A DNA stretch of 64,000 nt. Source: JAEUIE01 sp046350055. Its GTDB lineage: Bacteria > Planctomycetota > Planctomycetia > Gemmatales > HRBIN36. A program made the translations under genes and the position numbers. Of the stretch, positions 15,987 through 24,509 are shown piece after piece. The stretch is taken from assembly GCA_046350055.1 (NCBI GenBank), contig JAXMBC010000001.1, positions 4,278,001 to 4,342,000 on the forward strand, given 5' to 3'. Numbering within the stretch: position 1 is the stretch's first letter; each line of letters opens with the position of its first letter. Under the pieces are notes generated by a model. The model was not told the DNA's origin and ran no database searches. It saw nothing but the letters and a program-made list of their open reading frames with translations.

Positions 15987-17249
15987 ATGCAGTCGCGGGC
16001 AGCACTACAAACGATACAGGAAAACCGCTGGCGAGCCTGGTTGAGTGAAGGTGTTTCTCCACTGCTCCAGCAGCACTGGGCTGCCCACGGGATTCATGTT
16101 CGAGACATCCAGTCACTCGATGATTTGCAGAAGTTGCCTTGCATCACCAAGGATGAGTGGATGCAGGATCAGTTGAAGCATCCGCCGTATGGCAGCAACT
16201 TGAGTCGGCCCATCAATTCGTATGTCCGGATGCACCAGACTTCAGGCACAACGACCGGTCAACCATTACGCTGGCTGGACACAGCTACCTCGTGGGATTG
16301 GATTCTGCACTGCTGGCAATGCATTTACGATGTAGTGGGAATTTCAGCGCAAGACCGGTTTTACTTTCCCTTTTCGTTTGGTCCATTCCTGGGTTTCTGG
16401 GCAGCGTTTGAAGGAGCAGCCAGGAGAGGCTGTCTGGTTTTACCTGGCGGTGGTGCGAGCACAGTGGCACGGCTTCGCTTCCTGCAGGAGAATCAGGCTA
16501 CTGTACTCTGCAGCACGCCGACTTATGCACTACGGATGCTGGAAGTAGCCCGCGAAGAGAATGTGTCGCTGGAGAAATCAGCCATTCGCTTGCTCATTCT
16601 GGCTGGTGAGCCTGGCGCGAATATTGCCAGTACCCGCCAGATGATTGAAGAAGGCTGGGGAGCCCGGGTGATTGACCACTGGGGAATGACTGAAGTGGGC
16701 CCGATGGGGGTCGAATGCATCGAGAACCCGGGAGGGTTTCACTTCCTGGAAGAGGAGTGTATCGTTGAAGTGCTGGAGCCTGCCAGCAATACGCCAGTGA
16801 AGGATGGCGACGAAGGGGAACTGGTGATTACTACACTGGGGCGTGTTCATAGCCCGGTAGTACGTTATCGCACAGGCGATCGAGTAAGAATTGATCCACA
16901 GCCTTGTCCCTGTGGCCGAGTCTGGAAGAGGGCCCTGGGTGGAGTGGTAGGGCGGACCGACGACATGCTACTCGTGAAAGGAAATAACTTTTACCCGTCG
17001 ATGATAGAGTCGATTGTGCGGGAACACTCAGCCATTCATGAATTCCAGATCGTAACGGATGCCCGTCGGCCTGGCGAATTGCAATTGAGATTGGAACTAC
17101 GAGGCAACGCTTCAGCCGACCAGGTGAAACAGAAAGTATTGGAAGCGTTCAAAAACCGCTATCACTTCCGTCCGGAAATTGAGTTTGTCACCGGAGGCAC
17201 TCTGCCACGGTCGGAAATGAAGTCGAGCCGGGTGGTGAGGTTGAAGTAG
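15987..17249 (+). CDS. PaaK-like adenylate-forming ligase (phenylacetate-CoA ligase family)
   Basis: The family activates a carboxylic acid with ATP and usually transfers it to CoA. Seen: the P-loop-like QTSGTTTGQPLRW (about residue 78), CSTPTYALRMLE, GEPGANIASTRQ, the adenylate-binding DHWGMTEVGPMG, YRTGDRVRI, the Cys-rich CPCGRVWKR, and the C-terminal hinge GRTDDMLLVKGNNFYPS. It is complete at about 421 residues. ATG 15987 is used; a TTG at 15981 is also in frame. The Cys-containing PCPCG strand is typical of PaaK. The substrate is unknown. It lies near a second ligase, an aldehyde dehydrogenase and an alcohol dehydrogenase. Confidence 0.85.
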   Translation: MQSRAALQTIQENRWRAWLSEGVSPLLQQHWAAHGIHVRDIQSLDDLQKLPCITKDEWMQDQLKHPPYGSNLSRPINSYVRMHQTSGTTTGQPLRWLDTATSWDWILHCWQCIYDVVGISAQDRFYFPFSFGPFLGFWAAFEGAARRGCLVLPGGGASTVARLRFLQENQATVLCSTPTYALRMLEVAREENVSLEKSAIRLLILAGEPGANIASTRQMIEEGWGARVIDHWGMTEVGPMGVECIENPGGFHFLEEECIVEVLEPASNTPVKDGDEGELVITTLGRVHSPVVRYRTGDRVRIDPQPCPCGRVWKRALGGVVGRTDDMLLVKGNNFYPSMIESIVREHSAIHEFQIVTDARRPGELQLRLELRGNASADQVKQKVLEAFKNRYHFRPEIEFVTGGTLPRSEMKSSRVVRLK

Positions 17250-17250
17250 T

Positions 17251-17661
17251 CTACTGGTCAGGAAGCAAATCACGCGGTGAACGGGCCAGCCCAAAGTCGG
17301 CTTGGAATTCGAGCTTGAAGATTTGACTGAGCCCGAAGAGCGCGAAGGGCGCCAGAAGCCCCATCAGATGCAGCAACAGATAGAGCACGCCTGCAAACCA
17401 AGCCCAGGTGGATCGCCGCACCAGCCCGCTGAGCAGCATCAACGTGAGCAGGAAGATGGCTGCCGTCCACATAGCAATAAACATCGCAATACCCGCGATC
17501 ATCTCCGCTGTTTCATGTGCAGTGCCGCCATAGACTACGATGAACCCGATGGCGATGAGAAACGCCATGAGCCAGGCACCTGCCATCACCTGGAATAGGG
17601 CGATGACCGATTCGGTACGCTGCGATCTGGCAGACAACTTGGCCTTTCTTGCATGAGCCAT
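17251..17661 (-). CDS. Hypothetical four-helix membrane protein
   Basis: The product has 136 residues. After a basic N-terminus (ARKAKLSARSQR) there are four hydrophobic segments (ALFQVMAGAWLMAFLIAIGF, AEMIAGIAMFIAMWTAAIF, a third near WAWFAGVLYLLLHLMG, and LLAPFALFGLSQIF). No family is recognised. It is convergent with the PaaK-like gene (1-bp gap) and its start region overlaps the next plus-strand gene. Confidence 0.6.
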   Translation of the reverse strand: MAHARKAKLSARSQRTESVIALFQVMAGAWLMAFLIAIGFIVVYGGTAHETAEMIAGIAMFIAMWTAAIFLLTLMLLSGLVRRSTWAWFAGVLYLLLHLMGLLAPFALFGLSQIFKLEFQADFGLARSPRDLLPDQ

Positions 17662-18488
17662 GGAAGCCAGTTTACCCTAAGATACTCCTCGTGGTGAAGA
17701 ATTCTCCTAATCTCTGGAACCTGGTGCAGAGCCAACACTGGCTCGACCCGGATGAGTTGCTGGAAGCGATTGATCAGGAATCCCGCCTGGATAAGCTCGA
17801 CTACCGTACCCGATTGCTGATTCGTGACGGCCTGCAGGCACTGGATGTCTATTGGGGCACGAGTCGACTGAATCGAGAAATAGCTCAGTGCAATGAACCT
17901 CGACTACGCGGCATCCTGCAGGAGACGTTTGAGAAGATCGGGTTCCCTTCCCTCCAGTATCGAGTAGTGAAGCCCATGGATTCAGCCTTCTTCGAGCGCA
18001 TCTTCCGTAAGCTAGGTGACAAGCTCAGACACGCCGTCAGTATTCCCATCGGCGGTTCCACTTCCCTGCTCCTCCAAGGCATGCTTCGCCGTGTGACCGA
18101 GGATATTGATATTGTTGATGAAGTGCCTGTGGAACTGCGAGAGAATCATGCTCTCATGGACGAGTTGCAACGCACCTCCAAGATCACGATTGCCCACTTC
18201 CAGCGACACTATTTGCCAATACGCTGGGAGAACCGCGCGCACTGGTATGGCCAATACGGCAACCTGACTGTCAGCCTTGTGGATGCAACGGATATCTTTC
18301 TCAGTAAGCTCTTCTCCATCCGTGAGAAGGATATGCTGGACATGGAGATCCTCCTACCGCAATTGGACAGGCAAGTCATTCTTGAACGACTCAAGCACGA
18401 TTGTACCATCCTGCTAGACAACGAAACCTACCGTGAACGTGCCACGAAGAACTGGTATATCCTCACCGGAGAGACCCTCGCACTATGA
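17649..18488 (+). CDS. Nucleotidyltransferase-fold protein (DUF6036/AbiEii-like)
   Basis: The product has 279 residues. The centre carries an NTase signature: IGGSTSLLLQGMLRRVTEDI followed by DIVDE, with the GGS helix and the two Asp of DxD (about residues 136-160). This is followed by VDATDIFLSKLFSIREKD, typical of DUF6036/AbiEii nucleotidyltransferases, which in some systems modify tRNA as antitoxin partners or toxins. No neighbouring antitoxin or toxin partner is seen. Instead the stop overlaps the start of an acyl-ligase gene by 4 bp (ATGA), an unusual pairing. Starts at ATG 17649 or a GTG near 17694 are both possible, because the former overlaps the divergent gene. Confidence 0.65.
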   Translation: MHEPWKPVYPKILLVVKNSPNLWNLVQSQHWLDPDELLEAIDQESRLDKLDYRTRLLIRDGLQALDVYWGTSRLNREIAQCNEPRLRGILQETFEKIGFPSLQYRVVKPMDSAFFERIFRKLGDKLRHAVSIPIGGSTSLLLQGMLRRVTEDIDIVDEVPVELRENHALMDELQRTSKITIAHFQRHYLPIRWENRAHWYGQYGNLTVSLVDATDIFLSKLFSIREKDMLDMEILLPQLDRQVILERLKHDCTILLDNETYRERATKNWYILTGETLAL

Positions 18489-19597
18489 CCACGCCGCGAC
18501 TTCCTGAGATCGTCACCACGCCCCATGCCGCTCGCGAACAGCTTGATGCGCAGGTGCGGGCCGTAGTGAAGCACCACTTCAGCCCTGATACCGGCACACC
18601 CTTCTGGCTGGAAAAAGCCAAGAGCTACAAGTTCAACCCGCTGAAAGACGTGCAGGGCTGGGACGACATGCATCTCTTCGGCAACTTCGAAGACGAGTGG
18701 CTCCGTGGAGGCCCGCTCCAGCGCTGGATTCCCAGAGCCCTTGCCGGCAAACCCATCTATGTCTTCGAGACTGGTGGTACTACTGGCATTCCCAAGAGCC
18801 GTATCGTTTGTGACGATCATCGCATCGACTATGAAATGATGTCGCGGACTCTGCCTGACCAGTATTTCCCCAAGGGCAGCAACTGGCTGATGCTAGGACC
18901 CAGTGGCCCTCGCCGATTGCGACTGGCTATCGAGCATTTGGCCCAGCACCGTGGAGGCATCTGCTTCTGCGTGGATCTCGATCCACGGTGGGTGATCAAG
19001 CTCATCAAGAAAGGCAAGATGGACGAGATGCATGCCTACAAGGATCATGTTATCGACCAGGCCCTGACCATCCTGTCCGCTGGGCATGACATCAAATGCA
19101 TGTTCACTACGCCTAAGCTTCTCGAAGCACTCGCGACGGCACTGGAGAAGAAGGGTTCATCCATCTCCCAGACAGGCATCACCGGCATCTTCTCCGGTGG
19201 CACCGAGTTCACGCCGGAGTTCACCCGTTTCGCTGTCGAAGAACTGCTCGACAACGGCAAAGTCTACATGACACCGACCTATGGCAATACTCTCATGGGC
19301 CTGGCCTGCTCCAAGCCGGTCGGCCCAAGCGATGGCTACAAGATCAGTTACTACGCCCCGCAGCCCCGTGCGGTGGCGGAAGTGGTGGACTTCGAGACCG
19401 AAAAGAAGGTAGTTGAATATGGCCAGGAAGGCCGGGTGCGCCTGACCACCCTGACGTATGAGTTCTTTGTGCCCCATTTCCTCGAACGGGATGAAGGCAT
19501 GCGTGAGCCGCCGTATGAGAAGTATCCGTGGGACGGAGTCAGTGGCGTGAAGCCCTTCCGTGGGTTTGCCTCGACGACAACCGTCGGAGTTTACTAA
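18485..19597 (+). CDS. Adenylate-forming acyl ligase-like protein (PaaK/LuxE-like)
   Basis: The 370-residue protein has a nucleotide-binding loop FETGGTTGIPKSRI (about 99-112), MFTTPKLLEALA, IFSGGTEFTPEF, and MTPTYGNTLMGL, the equivalent of the YG(M/S)TE adenylate motif. It is shorter than PaaK and lacks the typical C-terminal hinge domain, as in LuxE-type acyl-protein synthetases, which activate fatty acids for reduction. ATG overlaps the upstream stop. Together with the aldehyde dehydrogenase at 21166 it may supply activated acid for reduction; that is inferred from neighbours. Confidence 0.7.
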   Translation: MTTPRLPEIVTTPHAAREQLDAQVRAVVKHHFSPDTGTPFWLEKAKSYKFNPLKDVQGWDDMHLFGNFEDEWLRGGPLQRWIPRALAGKPIYVFETGGTTGIPKSRIVCDDHRIDYEMMSRTLPDQYFPKGSNWLMLGPSGPRRLRLAIEHLAQHRGGICFCVDLDPRWVIKLIKKGKMDEMHAYKDHVIDQALTILSAGHDIKCMFTTPKLLEALATALEKKGSSISQTGITGIFSGGTEFTPEFTRFAVEELLDNGKVYMTPTYGNTLMGLACSKPVGPSDGYKISYYAPQPRAVAEVVDFETEKKVVEYGQEGRVRLTTLTYEFFVPHFLERDEGMREPPYEKYPWDGVSGVKPFRGFASTTTVGVY

Positions 19598-19611
19598 GTC
19601 GTGCGGAATCT

Positions 19612-19636
19612 CGTCCCCTGTTTCTGACCGGGGACG
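19612..19636 (+). terminator. Stem-loop after the acyl ligase gene
   Basis: The arms cgtcccc (19612-19618) and ggggacg (19630-19636) form a 7-bp GC-rich stem with an 11-base loop, 15 bp after the stop. There is no T-run, so termination is weak or it is only an RNA structure. Confidence 0.4.
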
Positions 19637-19782
19637 CACAGCTTCACCGGCTCAGCCGGATGTATTGGTGCAATCAAGATACAATGGCCACAGGAACCCT
19701 CCCAGAGCCTCAATGACAGGCAATCCAGGGATGGAGGTCACTCGTCACAGAAGTAAGCTGGATCCCTCCACGGAGATGACTA

Positions 19783-21153
19783 ATGATCTCGAATCTGGTT
19801 TGCATTCTGTGTCTGTCGTTCAATCAAGCCACGTCTCCTGTTCAAAAGGTCGAGTTGGTGCGTGACGACAAGGTCAGCGTCGAACTCCATTTGAAGCGAA
19901 CCACCGACTTGAGTCAGCTTCAGTGGTACTGGTTGGAGATCAACAACCTGACGGACAAGACCTTCCGCATTGCCTTTCGCTTCGAGTTATCAGGACCCAC
20001 TGCTCCGAATCAACCATCCTTGGGTCTGAGCACCAATCTGAACGATCTGTTTGGTGATGCTTGGGCGACTTCACGCGATAGGAGTCTGGAAAGACTCAAA
20101 CCTGGAAAGTCCACCTATGGTTTGGAGCGATTCTCGCGGGAGACCCATCTCGCCAGGATGCCGGCGTTTCCTGGAGAACCTCTGATACTACCTCTCTCAG
20201 CACGTGTGGACTTTACCTATTGGATCAACGAGAAACGAGTCGACTTGCATTCTCCGAAGAGTATTGCCTTTGGCGTGAAGTGGACGGCACCCGATCAGGC
20301 TGGCACCGAGCGGTTGAAAAAGGAACTGTCAGGCTACTTTCACCAGTCAGAGCCGATGAATATTCGAGTAAGGCAGCGCTACTCCTACTTGCTCAGTCTC
20401 CCAGAACTGCGTGAGGATGCGTACGCGGTGGACCGTATTCTGGAAAGGTTGCAGCAGTCAGAGAATCCACCGGATACGTTGGTCAGGCATCTCGTGGTTC
20501 ATCACCGCACTGACCCAAAGGTGATCGAGTTCTATCGCAAAAAGTTAGTGGCAGGTTCTCGTGATGCTTACTTTGCACTCGTGATCACACCGGACAATTC
20601 CCCGTCGCAACTCATGGCAGGTATCTGGGATCCATCCTATTGCCGCTTGCTTGCGGAGAACTTTGGAAACGGCAAGGATAAGACGGATGAATATATGAAC
20701 AAGGTTCATGACCAGATGATCTATGGCTTGCTGGATCGGCATCGCAAGGAATGGCGCGACGATCAGGAAGTCACGTCTAAGCTGTTTGAGGCCATCAGGA
20801 AGAAGTACCCAGCACTTGATCGTCAGACATGGGAACGAGAAGGAGATGAATTGGCCTATGGCTTGATCTGGTTGGGGCGTACTTCGGATCCAGCAGCACT
20901 TCCTTATCTTGAACGTGGACTTGAACAGAAGACCAAACTCGAGCCTTTGAGGGCTTTCCCAGGTATTGCAAACCCATACAGTCAGCGGCCTAACTCCATC
21001 GAGGAATGTGCTGCATTGGGCTTGCACATATGGGCTGGTGAACGAGAACATAAGAATGACATGTTCACCCGGCTGATGGAACACGACGAAGCCATTAAGA
21101 AAGCCACTGAACTTCTCACCGCAGCCCGGAAATCCCTCGAGACACGCAAATAA
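19783..21153 (+). CDS. Hypothetical protein, possibly secreted
   Basis: The product has 456 residues. The N-terminus (MISNLVCILCLSFNQATSP) is a short hydrophobic segment that could be a signal peptide. The first half is probably beta-sandwich (WYWLEINNLTDKTFRIAFRF, RVDFTYWINEK). The second half is helical and HEAT-like (LSLPELREDAYAVDRILERL, DPAALPYLERGLEQK). No known family or catalytic motif is seen. It lies in the same direction as, and between, the ligase and aldehyde dehydrogenase genes, with a 12-bp gap to the latter, so it may belong to that operon. Confidence 0.6.
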   Translation: MISNLVCILCLSFNQATSPVQKVELVRDDKVSVELHLKRTTDLSQLQWYWLEINNLTDKTFRIAFRFELSGPTAPNQPSLGLSTNLNDLFGDAWATSRDRSLERLKPGKSTYGLERFSRETHLARMPAFPGEPLILPLSARVDFTYWINEKRVDLHSPKSIAFGVKWTAPDQAGTERLKKELSGYFHQSEPMNIRVRQRYSYLLSLPELREDAYAVDRILERLQQSENPPDTLVRHLVVHHRTDPKVIEFYRKKLVAGSRDAYFALVITPDNSPSQLMAGIWDPSYCRLLAENFGNGKDKTDEYMNKVHDQMIYGLLDRHRKEWRDDQEVTSKLFEAIRKKYPALDRQTWEREGDELAYGLIWLGRTSDPAALPYLERGLEQKTKLEPLRAFPGIANPYSQRPNSIEECAALGLHIWAGEREHKNDMFTRLMEHDEAIKKATELLTAARKSLETRK

Positions 21154-21165
21154 CAGGAACCCATC

Positions 21166-22599
21166 ATGCTCCACATACCCGCCCTCCGTTGGGGTGAACC
21201 TTATAAGAGCCTCGATGCTGACAAGCTCATTCGCTTCGATACCGGTGAGCCGGTGGGCGAAATGAGCAAGGTCGTCGGCGGCATTGTCGAGCGTGACATT
21301 CGCCACGCCGCCCGTGCACGGCAGTTGCTTCGCGACATTCCGACTACTCAGCTGTTCGAGATCAGCAAGAAGGCAGCTGATCTGTATCTTCATGGCACGC
21401 TAGAAGTCGGTGGCGAGGCTCAGTCTCCCGACGAGTTCGTCCGTCAGCAGTCGGCCACCACCGGGCTGCCGTACAGTATGTGCCGTAACAACATGAAGAA
21501 AAACCACTTCGTGCTGGACAACATGGCTTCCATACTGGATGCCCTGACACGCGGGCTTAATCCGGAGATCCTGCGTGCGGGACATGGCATCGAAGCACGA
21601 GGCGTGCCGCTCTCGTACCAGGCCTACTCGCCGGTGCTGGGCATGGTACTGCCGAACAACTCGCCCGGCGTGCATGCCCTCTGGCTGCCGGTCATCCCCA
21701 TGCAAGTGGGCCTCGTCATCAAACCCGGGTCAGCGGAGCCGTGGACACCCTACCGCATCGCCGCCGCGTACTACCAGGCCGGGCTGCCGAAGCAGACCAT
21801 CAGCATCTACCCCGGCGGCCACGATGTGGGTGGAGCAGTGATGAACGTCTGTAAGCGAAGTCTGATCTTCGGAGGACAGACTACTGTCGATCAATATAAG
21901 ACCAACCCCAACGTGCAGGTGCATGGCCCGGGCTGGAGCAAGGTCATCCTGGGTGAGGACGAAGCCGACAACTGGGAGAAGTATGTACAGGTGATTGCGG
22001 ACAGCATCGCTCTTAACAGTGGTCGTAGTTGCATCAATGCTTCAGCTGTCTACACTCCCCGGCATGGCAGGAAGCTTGCCGAGGCACTGGCAGAGAAACT
22101 CGGGCCGATCAAGCCCTTATCGCCGGAAGACCCCAATGCAGCCCTGGCAGCGTTCACCATGCCCAAACTGGCTGAAGCGGTGAATGCCGAGATTGACAAT
22201 GAGTTGAAGACTCCGGGTGCTCATGACCTCACCGCCCGCTTCGGCTCGCGCCTGGAACTGCACGAACGGCATGCCTACCTGCGGCCCACGATTGTCTACT
22301 GCGAGTCGCCTGAGCATCCACTCACGAAGAAGGAATACCTCTTCCCCTTCGCCACGGTCGTAGAATGCCCGCAGGAACAGATGATCCAGAAGATCGGACC
22401 GACACTGGTGTGTACCGCATTGACGAAAAACCCTAAGTTCCAGCGTGAACTGCTTGATGCCGTACATATCGACCGACTCAACTTCGGCCCCATCCCCACG
22501 CTGCATCTCAATTGGTTACAACCTCATGAGGGCAACATTGTGGAATTCCTCTTCCGCAACCGTGCGCTGCAATATGCGGAGGGATCGCTGGCTATATAG
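21166..22599 (+). CDS. Aldehyde dehydrogenase, acyl-reductase type
   Basis: The 477-residue aldehyde dehydrogenase-fold protein has its catalytic Cys289 in NSGRSCINASAVYTP, NAD-binding VLPNNSPGVHALWLP (about 161-175) and GLVIKPGSAEPWTPYR. The usual general-base Glu region (ELGGK) is replaced by GPGWSKVIL, without Glu. CoA-acylating ALDHs and LuxC-type acyl-CoA reductases also lack this Glu, so the enzyme probably reduces an acyl thioester to an aldehyde instead of oxidising one. Downstream is an alcohol dehydrogenase, upstream an acid-activating enzyme. The true substrate, fatty acyl or other, is not shown by the sequence. Confidence 0.75.
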   Translation: MLHIPALRWGEPYKSLDADKLIRFDTGEPVGEMSKVVGGIVERDIRHAARARQLLRDIPTTQLFEISKKAADLYLHGTLEVGGEAQSPDEFVRQQSATTGLPYSMCRNNMKKNHFVLDNMASILDALTRGLNPEILRAGHGIEARGVPLSYQAYSPVLGMVLPNNSPGVHALWLPVIPMQVGLVIKPGSAEPWTPYRIAAAYYQAGLPKQTISIYPGGHDVGGAVMNVCKRSLIFGGQTTVDQYKTNPNVQVHGPGWSKVILGEDEADNWEKYVQVIADSIALNSGRSCINASAVYTPRHGRKLAEALAEKLGPIKPLSPEDPNAALAAFTMPKLAEAVNAEIDNELKTPGAHDLTARFGSRLELHERHAYLRPTIVYCESPEHPLTKKEYLFPFATVVECPQEQMIQKIGPTLVCTALTKNPKFQRELLDAVHIDRLNFGPIPTLHLNWLQPHEGNIVEFLFRNRALQYAEGSLAI

Positions 22600-22600
22600 T

Positions 22601-22707
22601 AGTGAGTAGCAAGTAGCTGGTAGCAAGTAAGCGATGTGGTTTTTCAACCGCGTTCGACGCTACGGTTTTCTTCTACTTGCTACTTGCCCCTGACTACTTG
22701 CTACTTC
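22601..22707. repeat. Inverted repeat cluster of agtagcaagtag units
   Basis: The left side has agtagcaagtag and gtagcaagtaa (22604-22630). The right side has ctacttgctacttg and ctacttgctactt (22673-22706), the exact reverse complement of the same unit. The transcript can fold into a long hairpin between the aldehyde and alcohol dehydrogenase genes. It resembles intergenic REP-type repeats and extends to within 3 bp of the downstream start codon. Confidence 0.75.
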
Positions 22708-22709
22708 GT

Positions 22710-23861
22710 ATGACCAACAATTATCAATTCGATTTTCAGCCACTTACCCGGGTTCTTTGCGGACCCGGGGTGCTCACGAAACTGGGGGAGACAGTCCGTG
22801 ACCTGGGTGGCAAACGCATCCTGCTGGTGACGGACCCGGGCTTGGAAGACGCAGGCCATCCACAACGTGCGGAACAGATTCTGAAGCAGGCGGGTCTGGG
22901 AATTATCGTCTTTGATGGTGTGGAAGAGAACCCCACTACCAAGCACGTTGCTGCTGGCCTGCTGGTCGCCCAGCGGGAAAAGATCGATTTCATCGTCGCC
23001 ATCGGTGGCGGTTCAGCCATGGACTGTGCGAAAGGAATCAACTTCCTGCTGACCAACGGTGGATCCATGAAGGATTATTGGGGAGTTGGCAAGGCTACCA
23101 AGCCGATGCTGCCTTCCGTGGGAATCCCCACCACGGCGGGCACTGGCAGTGAAGCTCAGTCGTTCGCTCTCATCTCCGATCCAGTCACTCACTTCAAGAT
23201 GGCCTGCGGTGACAAGAAGGCAGCGTTCAAGGTGGCTTTCCTCGACCCGGAACTGACGCTGACGCAGCCGACCCGGGTGGCTGCACTCACGGCAATGGAT
23301 GCGCTGACCCATTCGGTGGAGGCCCATGTTTCCACGAAAAGCTCACCTCTTTCCAAGACCTTTTCACGCGAAGCATGGCGGCTGCTGGAAGCCCATGTCG
23401 TCACTGCCTTGACGAAGCCCACGGATTTGGCGGCCCGGGCGGCGGTGCAATGGGGGGCATTCCTGGCTGGCCTGGCCATCGAAAATGCCATGCTCGGTGC
23501 TGCACACGCTCTGGCGAATCCGCTCACAGCTCATTACGGGCTGGTACATGGGCAAGCGGTGGGGCAACTGCTCCCTCACGTGGTGCGCTACAACGGTAGC
23601 GTCGTCAATGGCGACTATGCCGACCTGCTGCACGCAGCAAACATCCCCCAGGCGACTGGCAACGCCGCGGAGGCACTGGCACAGCGCATTCTCGAGATCG
23701 CTGAAGTGGCAGAGTTGCCGCGCAATCTTCACTCGCAAGGGGTGAGTGAAGGGATGCTCTCGGTACTGGCAGATGAAGCGGCCCAGCAGTGGACGAGCAA
23801 GTTCAATCCGAGACCGGTGGGGTACGCAGAGTTGTTGTCGCTCTATCGCTCGGCTCTATAG
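22710..23861 (+). CDS. Iron-containing alcohol dehydrogenase
   Basis: A group III alcohol dehydrogenase of 383 residues. NAD(P) binding is visible in GGGSAMDCAKGIN (about 97-109) and PTTAGTGSEAQSF. Metal ligands lie in AMDALTHSVEAHV (Asp and His) and AHALANPLTAHYGLVHG (two His). ATG 22710 is chosen; an in-frame upstream start (22677) would code through the inverted repeat. It likely interconverts the aldehyde made by the upstream dehydrogenase and the alcohol. The hairpin in front of it could separate its expression from the rest. Confidence 0.9.
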   Translation: MTNNYQFDFQPLTRVLCGPGVLTKLGETVRDLGGKRILLVTDPGLEDAGHPQRAEQILKQAGLGIIVFDGVEENPTTKHVAAGLLVAQREKIDFIVAIGGGSAMDCAKGINFLLTNGGSMKDYWGVGKATKPMLPSVGIPTTAGTGSEAQSFALISDPVTHFKMACGDKKAAFKVAFLDPELTLTQPTRVAALTAMDALTHSVEAHVSTKSSPLSKTFSREAWRLLEAHVVTALTKPTDLAARAAVQWGAFLAGLAIENAMLGAAHALANPLTAHYGLVHGQAVGQLLPHVVRYNGSVVNGDYADLLHAANIPQATGNAAEALAQRILEIAEVAELPRNLHSQGVSEGMLSVLADEAAQQWTSKFNPRPVGYAELLSLYRSAL

Positions 23862-24288
23862 GCAGTTCAGAGTTCTTCGAAATATCATCGAGGTGAGTGG
23901 TCGAGCCTCCAGCCGAACCGCAGACCGCGCGATGGATTTGGTGCTTGTCACTGATAGTCGCCTGTGCCTGCGCAGCTGATGCAAAAAGCATTGTCAGCAT
24001 CGCGGCAAACCAGACGAGACAATGCGTGAGCATCGACTTTCCCTTGGGTGCTGCCGGGGCGTTCGCAGCGGGGGTTGCCGTTTGCGGGTCACGATTCATT
24101 GTATCCAGCCGTTTGTAGCAGGCGGCTTCGTGGTCGCGAAGAGTGTTCCGGTAGAGGGACAGTAGAGACACTGGTGTTTTCTCGTCAGCCATCACCTTCG
24201 CTTCAAGTTGATCGAGCAGCGCCTGGCGTTTGTGATGGACCCAGTTCAGCTCCTGTTCCGGGGTCATGGAGGTGGTGTTCTGCGACAT
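23803..24288 (-). CDS. Hypothetical protein with central hydrophobic segment
   Basis: ATG 24288 has GGAG 6 bases upstream. The N-terminal 60 residues are helical and charged (EQELNWVHHKRQALLDQLEA, LLSLYRNTLRDHEAACYKRL). These are followed by an Ala/Pro linker, a hydrophobic stretch (LVWFAAMLTMLFASAAQAQ) and a short polar tail. The tail overlaps the end of the convergent alcohol dehydrogenase by 59 bp, so the C-terminus may be a chance extension. No function can be assigned. Confidence 0.5.
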   Translation of the reverse strand: MSQNTTSMTPEQELNWVHHKRQALLDQLEAKVMADEKTPVSLLSLYRNTLRDHEAACYKRLDTMNRDPQTATPAANAPAAPKGKSMLTHCLVWFAAMLTMLFASAAQAQATISDKHQIHRAVCGSAGGSTTHLDDISKNSELPIEPSDRATTTLRTPPVSD

Positions 24289-24509
24289 GGGTAACTCCAA
24301 AAAGGGTGGTTACCCTGGGGCGACTGTCGCATTTCGTGTCGCATGAAAACGTCGAAATGGGGCAAAACGTTCGGGAAAACGAAGAAATGAATTCGCAAAG
24401 GGTGTCACATATTCCCATGTGGATACCAGCCCGAAACATAAGCGATAGTGTGGCGTGTGAATGCCTTGCGCGATCCGGCCTCGCTGATGTATTGGGTTGA
24501 GTGGCCGAA

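Noticed and set aside
17649..18488. Toxin-antitoxin module around the nucleotidyltransferase
   Set aside because: No small partner gene is adjacent; the coupled neighbour is an acyl ligase.
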